From an uncultured Porphyromonadaceae bacterium (GTDB lineage: Bacteria; Bacteroidota; Bacteroidia; Bacteroidales; Muribaculaceae), in NCBI GenBank assembly GCA_937989585.1, contig CALKRW010000052.1:68850-132849 (forward strand): 64,000 nt of DNA, read 5' to 3'. The first letter of the stretch is position 1, and each line of letters starts with the position of its first letter. Of this stretch, positions 53,242 to 63,451 are shown piece by piece. Under the pieces are notes generated by a model. It was not told the DNA's origin, searched no databases, and was given only the letters and a program-made list of their open reading frames with translations. The position numbers and the translations under genes were made by a program.

Positions 53242-53382
53242 ATTGATTAGTTTTCTTGTTAATCGTGGTTGACTGGCGTTTTCTGAAGGCTTTTCCCATA
53301 GGCTGCGTGGCGGGTTAGGCCTTGTTTGCGGTGGTCTGGAATTCGGCCTTCTTGTGAAGCCTGTTGATGAATGACTTTGCTT

Positions 53383-54081
53383 TTATGCTTTTGCTCCTCC
53401 TTCGCGGGCGGCCTTTATTGCAGCGGCCTTTGCTTTGGCAGCGGCGATTTTGGCGGCGAGTTCGGGGTCGGCGGCAGCGGCGGCCTCGGCCTTGCTCATT
53501 GGCTTGGTCTCGGCGCCTGCTTCGGCGGCGGCTTTTGCCTTTGCGGCGGCAGCGGCTTTCGCAGCGGCAATCTTTGCCTCCTGAGCCTTCTTGTATGCCT
53601 CTATCTGTTCGGGCGTGGGAGCAGGTTCTTCCTTCTCGGGAAGATAGTTGAGTTGTTTGACCAGTTTGTCACGCGTGAACACAGCCTGCTCGAAATCGTT
53701 GCTGAACTCGATGGCGGCTGTGGGGCACGAGGTGACGCAGAGGTCGCAGAACGTACACGAGCCTAAATCATAGAGATATTTGTCGAGTTTGCGCTTCTTG
53801 CCCGTGAGTGTGTCGACCATCTTGGTCTGCACGGTGATAGTGCCGTTCGGGCAGGCTCGTTCGCACGAGCCGCAGGCGATGCATTTGTGGTTGCCGTCGG
53901 CGTCATACTTGAACTGGAGTATGGCACGGAAACGTTCGGGCCACTTGTAGGTTTCGCGGTCTTCGGGATAGCGTTCGGTGATTTTAGGCGTTATGAATTC
54001 CTTGCCTGTCACCGACATGCCCTTGACGAGAGATGCTATGCCCGAGCCTAACGATTGGAAATATTCTTTTACACTTCCCAT
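53383..54081 (-). CDS. nuoI: NADH-quinone oxidoreductase subunit I with Ala/Lys-rich tail
   Basis: Ferredoxin-like subunit that carries two 4Fe-4S clusters between the peripheral and membrane arms. Cluster motifs are Cys67/70/73/77 (CIACGSCERACP) and Cys109/112/115/119 (CTFCDLCVTSCP). 232 residues. The first 150 are the standard subunit; the last 80 form an Ala/Lys/Glu-rich, probably helical extension (EAYKKAQEAKIAAAKAAAAA and on), not part of normal NuoI. It comes 73 bp after atpG; nuoA, B, CD and H are not in the window. Confidence 0.93.
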   Translation of the reverse strand: MGSVKEYFQSLGSGIASLVKGMSVTGKEFITPKITERYPEDRETYKWPERFRAILQFKYDADGNHKCIACGSCERACPNGTITVQTKMVDTLTGKKRKLDKYLYDLGSCTFCDLCVTSCPTAAIEFSNDFEQAVFTRDKLVKQLNYLPEKEEPAPTPEQIEAYKKAQEAKIAAAKAAAAAKAKAAAEAGAETKPMSKAEAAAAADPELAAKIAAAKAKAAAIKAAREGGAKA

Positions 54082-54154
54082 TGTACGGAATTGAGTATGT
54101 TGATTTTGTTTCTTTCTTTTTGGATGAATTTATTCGTTACGGATGGCTTTCTGA

Positions 54155-55039
54155 TCAGTTGTCGCGGCTCTGTCCGCCGACGATGTCGAGAAGTTCGGTG
54201 GTGATTGACTGCTGGCGCAGTTTGTTGTACTCGAGCCGCAACTGGTCGAGGAGTTTCTTTGCGTTGTCGTTTGCCGCCTGCATCGCCATTACGCGGGCGG
54301 CCTGTTCGCTGGCACGGTTCTCGGTGAAGATTTCCTGCATTGTTGACATGAGGAAAAGCGGGAGGACCGTATTGAATATCGTGTTTGGATTCGGCTCGAA
54401 TATGTAGGGACGCCCTGTTGGTATACCCTTTGCCTGTTCGGCGAACGATGAGTACAGGACCGGGAGAATCTGCTCAGAGGCGATGCGCTGCTTGCCCATG
54501 GTGATGAAGTGCATGTAGAGCGTGTCCACGCGGTCGTATCTGCCGTCTGTGAAGTTGTCCACAAGGCTCTTCATGAATCTGTCAACCTCGGGACCGTCCG
54601 ACTTGGAGTTGATGCCGTCGGAAGTGATGGTCTGCACATCGGGCATGGCTGAGGCTATCTTTGCGATCTTGCGGCCTATGGCATAGACGTCAATCTGAAG
54701 TTTCTGTCCGAATTCCTGACGCAGTTTCTCGATTTTCTCGCGCAACTGCTTCGAGATATTCACATTGTAGGCACCGCAGAGACCGTCATCGCTGCCCCAC
54801 ACGCATATTGCCATGCGGCTTACGGCGCGGGGAGTTATCAGCGGCGACGTGAATTCAGCGTCCGAGGAAAGCAGGTTGGCTATGATTAGGTCAATCTGCG
54901 ATCGGAAGGGGACCAGCCGTTTCAGCGATGCTTCTGCCGAATGCATCTTCGCCGACGATATCATCTTCATGGCTCCGGTGATTTTCTCGGAGGAGGCCAC
55001 GGATCCGATACGAACTTTCAGGTCTTTGAGGGTTGCCAT
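54155..55039 (-). CDS. atpG: F-type ATP synthase gamma subunit (Bacteroidales copy)
   Basis: Central rotor stalk of F1, 294 residues. N-terminal helix MATLKDLKVRIGSVASSEKITGAMKMISSAKM and C-terminal helix MAMQAANDNAKKLLDQLRLEYNKLRQQSITTELLDIVGG (both split here by description: KITGAMKMISSAKM and QSITTELLDIVGG are the conserved ends). It follows atpA by 60 bp, the last atp gene in the Bacteroidetes order. Its translation product is clearly different from the Firmicutes-type gamma at 61,257, so the two are not duplicates. Confidence 0.95.
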   Translation of the reverse strand: MATLKDLKVRIGSVASSEKITGAMKMISSAKMHSAEASLKRLVPFRSQIDLIIANLLSSDAEFTSPLITPRAVSRMAICVWGSDDGLCGAYNVNISKQLREKIEKLRQEFGQKLQIDVYAIGRKIAKIASAMPDVQTITSDGINSKSDGPEVDRFMKSLVDNFTDGRYDRVDTLYMHFITMGKQRIASEQILPVLYSSFAEQAKGIPTGRPYIFEPNPNTIFNTVLPLFLMSTMQEIFTENRASEQAARVMAMQAANDNAKKLLDQLRLEYNKLRQQSITTELLDIVGGQSRDN

Positions 55040-55099
55040 TTTGTTTCTGGTTTATATTTTTTGGGGGAGCGCCGGCACTGTGATGCCGACGCATCCGTG

Positions 55100-56692
55100 T
55101 TATGCTTGCTTGGTGGAGTCGGTGTTGAACCGTGCGGCGACTTCGGCTGCGGCAGCGGTCAGGCTCTTCTTGTCGTCATCGGTGATTTTGCCGGACGAGA
55201 TGTTGTCGAGCACAGACGCGTACTTTGCGTGGACTAATTGGACGAACTGTTTCTCGAAGTCCTGAACCGATTCCATGGGAACGTTTTCGAGGAGGCCGTT
55301 GACGCCGCAGAAGATTACGGCTACCTGGTCGGCGACTTCCCAGGGATGATACTGGGGCTGGATGAGCAGACGCTCGTTCTTGCGGCCCTTGTCGATTACG
55401 CGGGCGGTCACGGGATCGATGTCACCGCCGAACTGGGTGAACGACTCGAGCTCGCGGAACTGAGCCTGGTCGATCTTCAGTGTACCGGCGACTTTCTTCA
55501 TGGACTTGATCTGGGCGTTGCCGCCTACACGCGATACCGAGATACCCACGTTGATGGCGGGACGGATACCGCGGTTGAAGAGTGCTGTCTCGAGGAAGAT
55601 CTGGCCGTCGGTGATGGAGATTACGTTAGTGGGGATGTATGCAGATACGTCACCTGCCTGAGTCTCGATGATGGGGAGCGCGGTGAGCGAGCCGCCGCCC
55701 TTGATTTTGTCCTTGAGTACGGCGGGAAGGTCGTTCATCTTCGATGCGACTTCCTGATTGTCGATGATGCGGGCGGCACGTTCGAGCAGACGTGAGTGCA
55801 GGTAGAAGATATCGCCGGGATAAGCCTCGCGGCCCGAGGGACGCTTGAGGATAAGTGATATCTCGCGGTATGCCACGGCCTGCTTCGAAAGGTCGTCGTA
55901 GATGATGAGTGCGTCGCGGCCGGTGTCACGGATGTATTCGCCGATTGCTGCTCCTGCGAATGGGGCGTAGTAGCGCATGGATGCCGAATCGGCGGCAGTG
56001 GCTGCAACGACACATGTGTAGTCAAGTGCGCCCTGCTGGCGGAGTACCTCGACGAGGGCTGCAACCGATGATGCTTTCTGGCCTATGGCTACGTAGATGC
56101 AGTATACGGGTTTGCCGGCGGCGTAGTTCTGTTTCTGGTTGATTATGGTGTCGATGGCGATGGCGGTCTTGCCTATCTGGCGGTCGCCGATGATAAGCTC
56201 GCGCTGGCCGCGGCCTATGGGGACCATTGCGTCGACGGCCTTGATGCCGGTCTGCAGAGGTGTGGTCACGGGCTGGCGGTAGATTACGCCCGGGGCCTTG
56301 CGCTCAAGGGGAAGGCGGATGAGTTCGCCCTGGATGGGACCACGGCCGTCGATGGGTTCGCCGAGGACGTTGATGACGCGGCCGAAGAGGCCTTCACCAA
56401 CGGGAATCGAAGCAATCTCGCCGGTGCGTTTGACTGTCATGCCTTCGGTGACGTTGTCGACATCGTTCATGAGGATGACGCCGACGTTGCTTTCCTCGAG
56501 GTTGAGGGCAACGCCCATGACGCCGTTCTCGAAGGCCACGAGTTCGTTGGCGCAGACATTGTCCAGGCCATAGACGTGGGCGACGCCGTCGCCTACGCTG
56601 AGCACTTTGCCGACTTCCTCGAAAGAGACGTGAGAGTTTACGTTTTCTAATTCTTGCTTGAGAACTTCGGATATCTCGCTGGGATTTATCAT
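55100..56692 (-). CDS. atpA: F-type ATP synthase alpha subunit (Bacteroidales copy)
   Basis: Regulatory nucleotide-binding subunit of F1, 530 residues, full length. The P-loop is GDRQIGKTAIAID, and the arginine finger lies in the SVSRVGGNAQIKSM region. The N-terminal beta-barrel domain (SFEEVGKVLSVGDGVAHVYG) and C-terminal helical domain are both present. Lies between atpH and atpG. Confidence 0.97.
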   Translation of the reverse strand: MINPSEISEVLKQELENVNSHVSFEEVGKVLSVGDGVAHVYGLDNVCANELVAFENGVMGVALNLEESNVGVILMNDVDNVTEGMTVKRTGEIASIPVGEGLFGRVINVLGEPIDGRGPIQGELIRLPLERKAPGVIYRQPVTTPLQTGIKAVDAMVPIGRGQRELIIGDRQIGKTAIAIDTIINQKQNYAAGKPVYCIYVAIGQKASSVAALVEVLRQQGALDYTCVVAATAADSASMRYYAPFAGAAIGEYIRDTGRDALIIYDDLSKQAVAYREISLILKRPSGREAYPGDIFYLHSRLLERAARIIDNQEVASKMNDLPAVLKDKIKGGGSLTALPIIETQAGDVSAYIPTNVISITDGQIFLETALFNRGIRPAINVGISVSRVGGNAQIKSMKKVAGTLKIDQAQFRELESFTQFGGDIDPVTARVIDKGRKNERLLIQPQYHPWEVADQVAVIFCGVNGLLENVPMESVQDFEKQFVQLVHAKYASVLDNISSGKITDDDKKSLTAAAAEVAARFNTDSTKQA

Positions 56693-56704
56693 CTTGGTTA
56701 TTTT

Positions 56705-57253
56705 TTACTTTAGTAGGTTTAAACGCAGTTGTTTAAGTTCGTTTTTGATGGAGGCGTCGAGTCGCTGTGAATCGATGGTGACGGTGAAGCCGCCGATGAG
56801 CGACGGGTCGACCTGCCAGGTGTATTCGGCGGTACCTCCGCCGAGGTGTTTCTCTACCATGGAACTTACACGGGCGCGGTCGGCGTCGCTTAGTGGCTGG
56901 GCGGAAGTGATGTCCACGCGGTAGATGTTGTTTTCGCGGCGATAGAGTGCATTGTATGCAATCGCTATCAGTCGGACGATATCGATGCGTCCGTGATTTT
57001 CCAGCAGTTTGAAGAAGTCGGACATGGGAGCGTCTTTGCCCGATCTGTCGGCGCCCGAGGCCGTCATGAGTAGGGCGGTTTTCTGGGCATCGGCTATGTA
57101 GGGGTTCTCGAGCGTAGGTTCGAGGCCGGGGTTTTGCTCGAAAGCCGCGGCAAGGTTACCCATCAGCTCGTATGCGCGGGCTGTGTAGCCTTTTTCCTGG
57201 GCGAACTTGTACATCGCCTTGGCGTATCGGCGTGGAAGTAGTCCTTGGTCCAT
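56705..57253 (-). CDS. atpH: F-type ATP synthase delta subunit
   Basis: Stator subunit joining F1 to the b subunits, 182 residues. N-terminal helical domain (RRYAKAMYKFAQEKGYTARAYELM) and the C-terminal signature GGFTVTIDSQRLDASIKNELKQLR, with the short conserved GGF..TID..R.DASIK. It begins 29 bp after atpF and ends 12 bp before atpA. Confidence 0.94.
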   Translation of the reverse strand: MDQGLLPRRYAKAMYKFAQEKGYTARAYELMGNLAAAFEQNPGLEPTLENPYIADAQKTALLMTASGADRSGKDAPMSDFFKLLENHGRIDIVRLIAIAYNALYRRENNIYRVDITSAQPLSDADRARVSSMVEKHLGGGTAEYTWQVDPSLIGGFTVTIDSQRLDASIKNELKQLRLNLLK

Positions 57254-57282
57254 GTTCTGCTTGGTTCTTCTTCAGTTAACTA

Positions 57283-57780
57283 TCAGTTTTTCTTCTCCAT
57301 CTGGTCGAGATAGGAGTTGACGAGTTGCGACTGCGCCTTGGGGTCGGCCATCTGCTGCTTGAGCACCTTCTGTGCAATGTCAAGGGCAAATTCGCTGACC
57401 GAGTTGCGGAATTGCTGTTCGGCCTGCTTCTGTTGCTGCTGGATCGAGATACGTGCCTGGTCCATCACTTTCTGTGCTTCCTGCTGGGCTGCGCCGCGTG
57501 CTTCCTCGACAATCTGAGTTTTCATGCGGTCGGCCTCGCGCAGCATGTCTGCCTGGCGGGCGCGGGCTTCGGCGAGATACTTCTCGGCCTCGGCGTGGGC
57601 GTTGTCCAGCTGGGCTTTGGCGTTCTGGGCATATTCTACGCCTTTGTCGATTAGGTCGGCACGGTTGTCAACGGTTTTGAGTATAACGGGCCATGCGAAC
57701 TTCCACAGAATGATGAAGAGGATGGCGAAACCGACAAACATCCAGAAGATGAGTCCGAATTCCGGGGTGAATAGTTCCAT
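57283..57780 (-). CDS. atpF: F-type ATP synthase b subunit
   Basis: Peripheral stalk subunit, 165 residues. A single N-terminal membrane helix (FGLIFWMFVGFAILFIILWKF) is followed by a long charged coiled coil (YAQNAKAQLDNAHAEAEKYL onward). A 183-bp gap separates it from atpE; it contains GC-rich short inverted pairs (around 57,910-57,945) but no gene. Confidence 0.95.
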   Translation of the reverse strand: MELFTPEFGLIFWMFVGFAILFIILWKFAWPVILKTVDNRADLIDKGVEYAQNAKAQLDNAHAEAEKYLAEARARQADMLREADRMKTQIVEEARGAAQQEAQKVMDQARISIQQQQKQAEQQFRNSVSEFALDIAQKVLKQQMADPKAQSQLVNSYLDQMEKKN

Positions 57781-57963
57781 TATGAAAACTTTTTTGTTGT
57801 TGGCATATCTCTTGCGGAGGGTATGCCGGATTTTTAGAAGGGGTTTTGATTTACGTCCCTGGTGATCTGGTCCGGCTCGGAACCGTGGCAGGAAACGTCG
57901 TGGAAGTACGGGCTACCCGGCGGGCAACGTCGCGGAACGCTGCCCGGCAGGAACCTCAGAGAT

Positions 57964-58203
57964 TTAGACGAACAGTGCGAGGACGCAGACGATGACGGCG
58001 AACAGGGCCACACCTTCGACGAGGGCGGCGATCACAATCATGTTCGAGCGGATGTCGCCGGCAGCCTGGGGCTGGCGTGCGATAGCCTCCATTGCGGCCG
58101 CACCGATTTTACCGATACCAATACCTGCGCCGATAGCGGCGATACCTGCGCCAAGGCTGGCTCCGAGGCCTACGAGGGCTTCTGCTGCTAAGATTCCTAA
58201 CAT
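57964..58203 (-). CDS. atpE: F-type ATP synthase c subunit
   Basis: Membrane rotor ring subunit, 79 residues, two helices with the conserved RQP loop (AIARQPQAAGD). The ion-carrying glutamate is in AALVEGVALFAV. It is followed by Gly rather than Ser/Thr and helix 1 (GAGIAAIGAGIGIG) lacks the Gln of sodium-type rings, so this should be a proton-driven enzyme. Flanked by gaps of 82 and 183 bp, which may help raise its expression. Confidence 0.97.
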   Translation of the reverse strand: MLGILAAEALVGLGASLGAGIAAIGAGIGIGKIGAAAMEAIARQPQAAGDIRSNMIVIAALVEGVALFAVIVCVLALFV

Positions 58204-58285
58204 AGTTGTTGTGTTTAGTTGTTGGGGTTGTTATTTCTGTTTGTTTGTATTATCGTTTTGTCACGGGGATTCCGTGTGGTTTTGC

Positions 58286-59491
58286 TCACTCTACTGGTGC
58301 CGGTGCGAGTGGACCGCCTGTGGACGATGTGTCCGATACGGCTGCCGCGGCCTGCCTGTCGGTTGGGACTGTTGCCTGTTCATGGCTTTCGGCATGGTCG
58401 GGCTTCTGCGAGAGCGAGATGAATATGGTGGAGAGTATGGTGAAGACGTAGGCCTGGATGAAACTTACCAGCACGTCAATAAGTAACATGAATACCGAGA
58501 ATGCCACGGAGACCACTGTCGTCGCTCCGCCGGCTACGGGATTGATGGCCGAGAAGATGAAGATGAGCAGTGTCAGTACGATGACGATGATATGGCCGCC
58601 CATCATGTTGGCAAAGAGACGCACCGTGAGTGCGGCCGGCTTTGTGAACATGCCGAATACCTCGATTACGGGCATTATGGGCAGCGGGAACTTGAGCCAC
58701 AGTGGAACGTCGGGCCAGAGGATGTCTTTCCAGTAATGCTTGCTCGAGAAGATGTTGGTGATAAGGAAGGTTATTATTGAAAGTACAAGGGTGACAGCAA
58801 TGTTGCCCGAGAGGTTCGCGCCACCGGGGAAGATTACAATCAGGCCCATGAGGTTCATGGTCAGGATGAAGAAGAATACTGCCAGCAGATAGGGCGCGAA
58901 CCTGCGCGCGCGGTGGCCGAGTGTGGCCTTGATGACGGTGTCGTAGATGAACACGACCACTGCCTCAACTGCGCCCAGACCCTTGCGGGGTGCCTTGTAG
59001 GGGTTGCGCAGGTGATATGACCTCAGCCAGAGCATGAGTCCCAGGACTATGATGATGCAGATGAAAACTCCTGCCACGTCTTTGGTTATGGAGATGTCGA
59101 GCGGCCTGATGTTTCTGCCGTCGGCAATTTGGACGACTTTCCCTGCGTGCTCCTCGCCCTGAGGGGCGATTCTGAATACGGTTCCGTTGTCATTGTAGGT
59201 GGCGCCGTGCTCCAGGTGCGCCGACGAGAAGATGTGCCAGCCGTCGGTTGCCTTGACGATTACGGGCAGTGGTATGCGATGGGAGTGGCTGAAGGGCACT
59301 TCCCAGCCGTAGGCATCGCCCAGATGCTCGAAGATAATCTCCTTGGGGTCGAGTTTTTCTTCAGCCTTGGTCGATTTTTCTACGTCCTCCTGCAGGGTAT
59401 CCTCTATCTTGACAACGTCATCGGCCTTTGCCGGATAGGCAAGAGCCAGGGCCGTCACTGCCAGGATGAGACATCTTATCAATCGGTTCAT
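58286..59491 (-). CDS. atpB: F-type ATP synthase a subunit with N-terminal extension
   Basis: Membrane stator that forms the proton half-channels, 401 residues. It begins with a signal-like segment (MNRLIRCLILAVTALALAYPAKA) and a periplasmic extension of about 130 residues, a known feature of Bacteroidetes a subunits. The essential arginine is in ALTVRLFANMMGGH, in the next-to-last long helix. A C-terminal Ala/Pro/Thr-rich tail follows. Gap of 54 bp after atpC. Confidence 0.94.
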   Translation of the reverse strand: MNRLIRCLILAVTALALAYPAKADDVVKIEDTLQEDVEKSTKAEEKLDPKEIIFEHLGDAYGWEVPFSHSHRIPLPVIVKATDGWHIFSSAHLEHGATYNDNGTVFRIAPQGEEHAGKVVQIADGRNIRPLDISITKDVAGVFICIIIVLGLMLWLRSYHLRNPYKAPRKGLGAVEAVVVFIYDTVIKATLGHRARRFAPYLLAVFFFILTMNLMGLIVIFPGGANLSGNIAVTLVLSIITFLITNIFSSKHYWKDILWPDVPLWLKFPLPIMPVIEVFGMFTKPAALTVRLFANMMGGHIIVIVLTLLIFIFSAINPVAGGATTVVSVAFSVFMLLIDVLVSFIQAYVFTILSTIFISLSQKPDHAESHEQATVPTDRQAAAAVSDTSSTGGPLAPAPVE

Positions 59492-59545
59492 ATCGTTGAG
59501 ATATTTTTGGCGTTTGGGAGAATTTGCCTGTTCTGCTTGCAGGCG

Positions 59546-59779
59546 TCAGTATATGCAGACGGACACCACGTTCGAATCTACGTCGACGATACCTCCCTGA
59601 ACGTCGAAACGCCCTTCGCCACTGTCGTTGTGGTAGACGATTGTGCCGGGAACGAGAGTCGAGATGAGTGAGGCGTGGTTCTGGAGTACGGTGAAACTGC
59701 CTTGCGTGCCGGGCAGTGTCACAGAGTCGGCCTCGCCCTGATAGACGACTTCAGTTGTCGATATGATTTTGAGTGTCAT
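59546..59779 (-). CDS. atpC: F-type ATP synthase epsilon subunit
   Basis: F1 rotor subunit, 77 residues: only the N-terminal beta-sandwich (LPGTQGSFTVLQNHASLISTLVPG with the GSFTVLQNHA signature). The C-terminal helical hairpin that brakes the enzyme in E. coli is absent, as in other Bacteroidetes. It lies 35 bp after atpD. Confidence 0.93.
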   Translation of the reverse strand: MTLKIISTTEVVYQGEADSVTLPGTQGSFTVLQNHASLISTLVPGTIVYHNDSGEGRFDVQGGIVDVDSNVVSVCIY

Positions 59780-59814
59780 GTCTTGCAGGTTTAGCGTGGT
59801 TTGCTGTTCACGGT

Positions 59815-61257
59815 TTATTTCACTTCGGCCAGAAGTTTCTTGCCTTTTGCTATGGCTTCGTCGATGGTTCCGACGTTCATGAACGCCTGTTCGGGATATT
59901 CATCCATTTCGCCGGAAAGAATCATCTTGAAGCCGCGTATGGTCTCGCTCAGCGGCACCATCACGCCGGGAAGGCCGGTGAACTGTTCTGCAACGAAGAA
60001 TGGCTGTGAGAAGAAACGCTGGGCGCGGCGTGCGCGTGCGACGACAAGTTTGTCCTCGTCGGAGAGTTCGTCAACGCCGAGGATGGCGATGATGTCCTGA
60101 AGTTCGTTGTAGTGCTGTAGAAGTTGCTTGACGGCCTCGGCGGTCTCGTAGTGGTCCTGTCCGATGATGTTGGGGTCGAGGATTCGCGAGGTCGATGCCA
60201 GGGGGTCGACAGCGGGGTAGATACCGAGTTCGGTAATCTTACGCGAGAGCACGGTAGTCGCGTCGAGGAACGAGAATGTCGTTGCGGGAGCGGGGTCGGT
60301 CAAGTCGTCGGCGGGCACGTAGATGGCCTGCACCGAGGTGATGGAGCCATTCTTCGTTGAGGTGATTCGTTCCTGCAGCGCGCCCATCTCGGATGCGAGG
60401 GTCGGCTGGTAGCCTACGGCCGAAGGCATTCGGCCCAGCAGTGCTGAAACCTCCGAGCCTGCCTGGGTGAAACGGAAGATGTTGTCGATGAATAACAGGA
60501 CATCCTTACCACCTTTATCACGGAAGTACTCAGCCATAGTAAGCCCGGTCAGGCCGACTCTCATACGTGCTCCCGGCGGCTCGTTCATCTGTCCAAACAC
60601 GAGCGCTGTCTTTTCCAGAACACCGGATGCCTTCATCTCACTCCAGAGGTCATTGCCCTCACGGGAACGCTCACCGACACCCGTAAAAATAGAATAACCG
60701 CCCTGCTCCATCGCAATATTCCGGATCAGCTCCTGAATCAGGACTGTTTTTCCGACGCCCGCGCCGCCAAACAGACCGACTTTTCCGCCCTTGGAATACG
60801 GCGCCAGAAGATCAATCACCTTGATGCCCGTCTCCAGAATCTCCGCGACCGGGCTCTGATCCTCAAATGGCGGCGGATCCCGGTGAATACACCAGTGCTC
60901 CTCACCATCCAGCTTTTGTCCTCCATCTACCGTCTCACCTAAAACATTAAACAAACGTCCAAGCGTCTTTTCGCCAACCGGAACGGAAATGCCTTCTCCC
61001 GTCGGTGTTACCTTCATGTCACGGCTCAAGCCCTCGCTTGCCGACAGCATGATGCAGCGGACGATATTATTTCCCATGTGCTTGGCAGCTTCCATCACAC
61101 ACGTCTTTCCCTGATTTTCTACCGTGAGCGCGTCCCGGATCTCCGGAAGGGGACCGCTCTCAAATTTCACATCGACAACCGGACCGGAAACCTGGACAAT
61201 CTTGCCCTCCGGCAGGCTGGTTTCAGCCTTTTTTGTCTCTGCCGCCTGTTCTCCCAT
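59815..61257 (-). CDS. atpD: F-type ATP synthase beta subunit, chimeric (Bacteroidales 3' part, Firmicutes 5' part)
   Basis: Reads as one intact 480-residue catalytic beta subunit: P-loop GGAGVGKT, DELSDED near the C-terminus. Yet its two halves differ in origin. The N-terminal half (MGEQAAETKKAETSLPEGKI; SASEGLSRDMKVTPTGEGI; NDLWSEMKASGVLEKTALVFG) is of Lachnospiraceae/Clostridia type and lacks the 25-35-residue insertion after GVGER.REGNDL usual in Bacteroidetes. The C-terminal half (TTFSFLDATTVLSRKITELGIYP; FMNVGTIDEAIAKGKKLLAEVK) is Bacteroidetes type. The change occurs in the near-universal FIDNIFRFTQAGSEVSALLGRMPS region. I read it as an assembly join, not a natural gene. Start taken at the 1-bp overlap with the upstream atpG. 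Confidence 0.85.
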   Translation of the reverse strand: MGEQAAETKKAETSLPEGKIVQVSGPVVDVKFESGPLPEIRDALTVENQGKTCVMEAAKHMGNNIVRCIMLSASEGLSRDMKVTPTGEGISVPVGEKTLGRLFNVLGETVDGGQKLDGEEHWCIHRDPPPFEDQSPVAEILETGIKVIDLLAPYSKGGKVGLFGGAGVGKTVLIQELIRNIAMEQGGYSIFTGVGERSREGNDLWSEMKASGVLEKTALVFGQMNEPPGARMRVGLTGLTMAEYFRDKGGKDVLLFIDNIFRFTQAGSEVSALLGRMPSAVGYQPTLASEMGALQERITSTKNGSITSVQAIYVPADDLTDPAPATTFSFLDATTVLSRKITELGIYPAVDPLASTSRILDPNIIGQDHYETAEAVKQLLQHYNELQDIIAILGVDELSDEDKLVVARARRAQRFFSQPFFVAEQFTGLPGVMVPLSETIRGFKMILSGEMDEYPEQAFMNVGTIDEAIAKGKKLLAEVK

Positions 61258-62159
61258 CACACTCTCATCTCCTCTTCTCGTTCTCGTCTCTGTGCAGCCG
61301 CGCCGCCGCATACTTCGGTGATCTCCTGTGTGATCGCCGCCTGCCGCGCCCGGTTGTACATCGTATTTAAATCTTTTAAAAGTGCATCCGCATTATCCGT
61401 CGCCGCATCCATCGCCATCATACGGGCATTCTGCTCGCTGCAGAACGACTCAACCAGCGCGCCGTAGATAAATCCGGCTACATAGTTCGGAACGATCGCA
61501 TTCATCGCTTCCTCCGGCGTTGGCCGGAGGGAAAACTCCTCCAGCCGCACATCGACCGGAATCGCCATTCCGTGCATATCCGGCTTGGTAATCGGAAGCA
61601 CCCTTTTATCCTTCGCCACACTCTGCATCACATTTTCCATTCTTGTATACAGGACATGGATCTCATCCAAATCACCCGACAAATATCGTTCCAGAAGTAT
61701 TCCAGCAATCCACCTTGCCCGGTTAAACGTCGGATCCTGCGCCGTATACTGGAAATTTTCTTCAATCGGGATGTGCTGGGAGGCAAAAAACTGCCGCCCC
61801 GTCTCACCGATGACAAACAGATGTACCTCGCGGGAAGGATCCTTTAAAAATGTATCCGCCATCTTCATGATGTTATGGTTATAAGCACCCGCCAACCCTT
61901 TATCGCCGGAAATAACCAGCAGCCCCGTTTTCTTCGACTGGTGCCCTTCTTTTTCAAAATAGGGACTTTCCATGTTCGGCAGATGCCTCTGGATACGCCG
62001 GATGACATTTTGCAATGCATAGAAATACGGCTCCGTCTCTGCCAGTTCTTTTCTGGCTTTCTTTAATTTCGTCGAAGATATCAGGTACATCGCGTTCGTG
62101 ATCTTGCGCGTATCCTGAATACTCCGGATCCGGTTCTGGATCTCTCTGAGTCCTGCCAT
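61257..62159 (-). CDS. atpG: F-type ATP synthase gamma subunit, Firmicutes type
   Basis: 300 residues, gamma subunit with N-terminal MAGLREIQNRIRSIQDTRKI and the C-terminal helix ending TQEITEVCGGAAA. Sequence and codon use (many AAA/GAA, ATC/CTT-type choices on the coding strand) fit Lachnospiraceae, and the order alpha-gamma-beta is the Firmicutes one. It shares one base with the start of the chimeric atpD (TGATG). It belongs to a different organism from the genes to its left. Confidence 0.92.
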   Translation of the reverse strand: MAGLREIQNRIRSIQDTRKITNAMYLISSTKLKKARKELAETEPYFYALQNVIRRIQRHLPNMESPYFEKEGHQSKKTGLLVISGDKGLAGAYNHNIMKMADTFLKDPSREVHLFVIGETGRQFFASQHIPIEENFQYTAQDPTFNRARWIAGILLERYLSGDLDEIHVLYTRMENVMQSVAKDKRVLPITKPDMHGMAIPVDVRLEEFSLRPTPEEAMNAIVPNYVAGFIYGALVESFCSEQNARMMAMDAATDNADALLKDLNTMYNRARQAAITQEITEVCGGAAAQRREREEEMRV

Positions 62160-62173
62160 CTTCCATCACCGCC

Positions 62174-63451
<1,278 letters not shown>

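Noticed and set aside
57781..57963. A small gene in the atpF-atpE gap
   Set aside because: No frame with a start, reasonable length and coding-like composition; only GC-rich inverted pairs.
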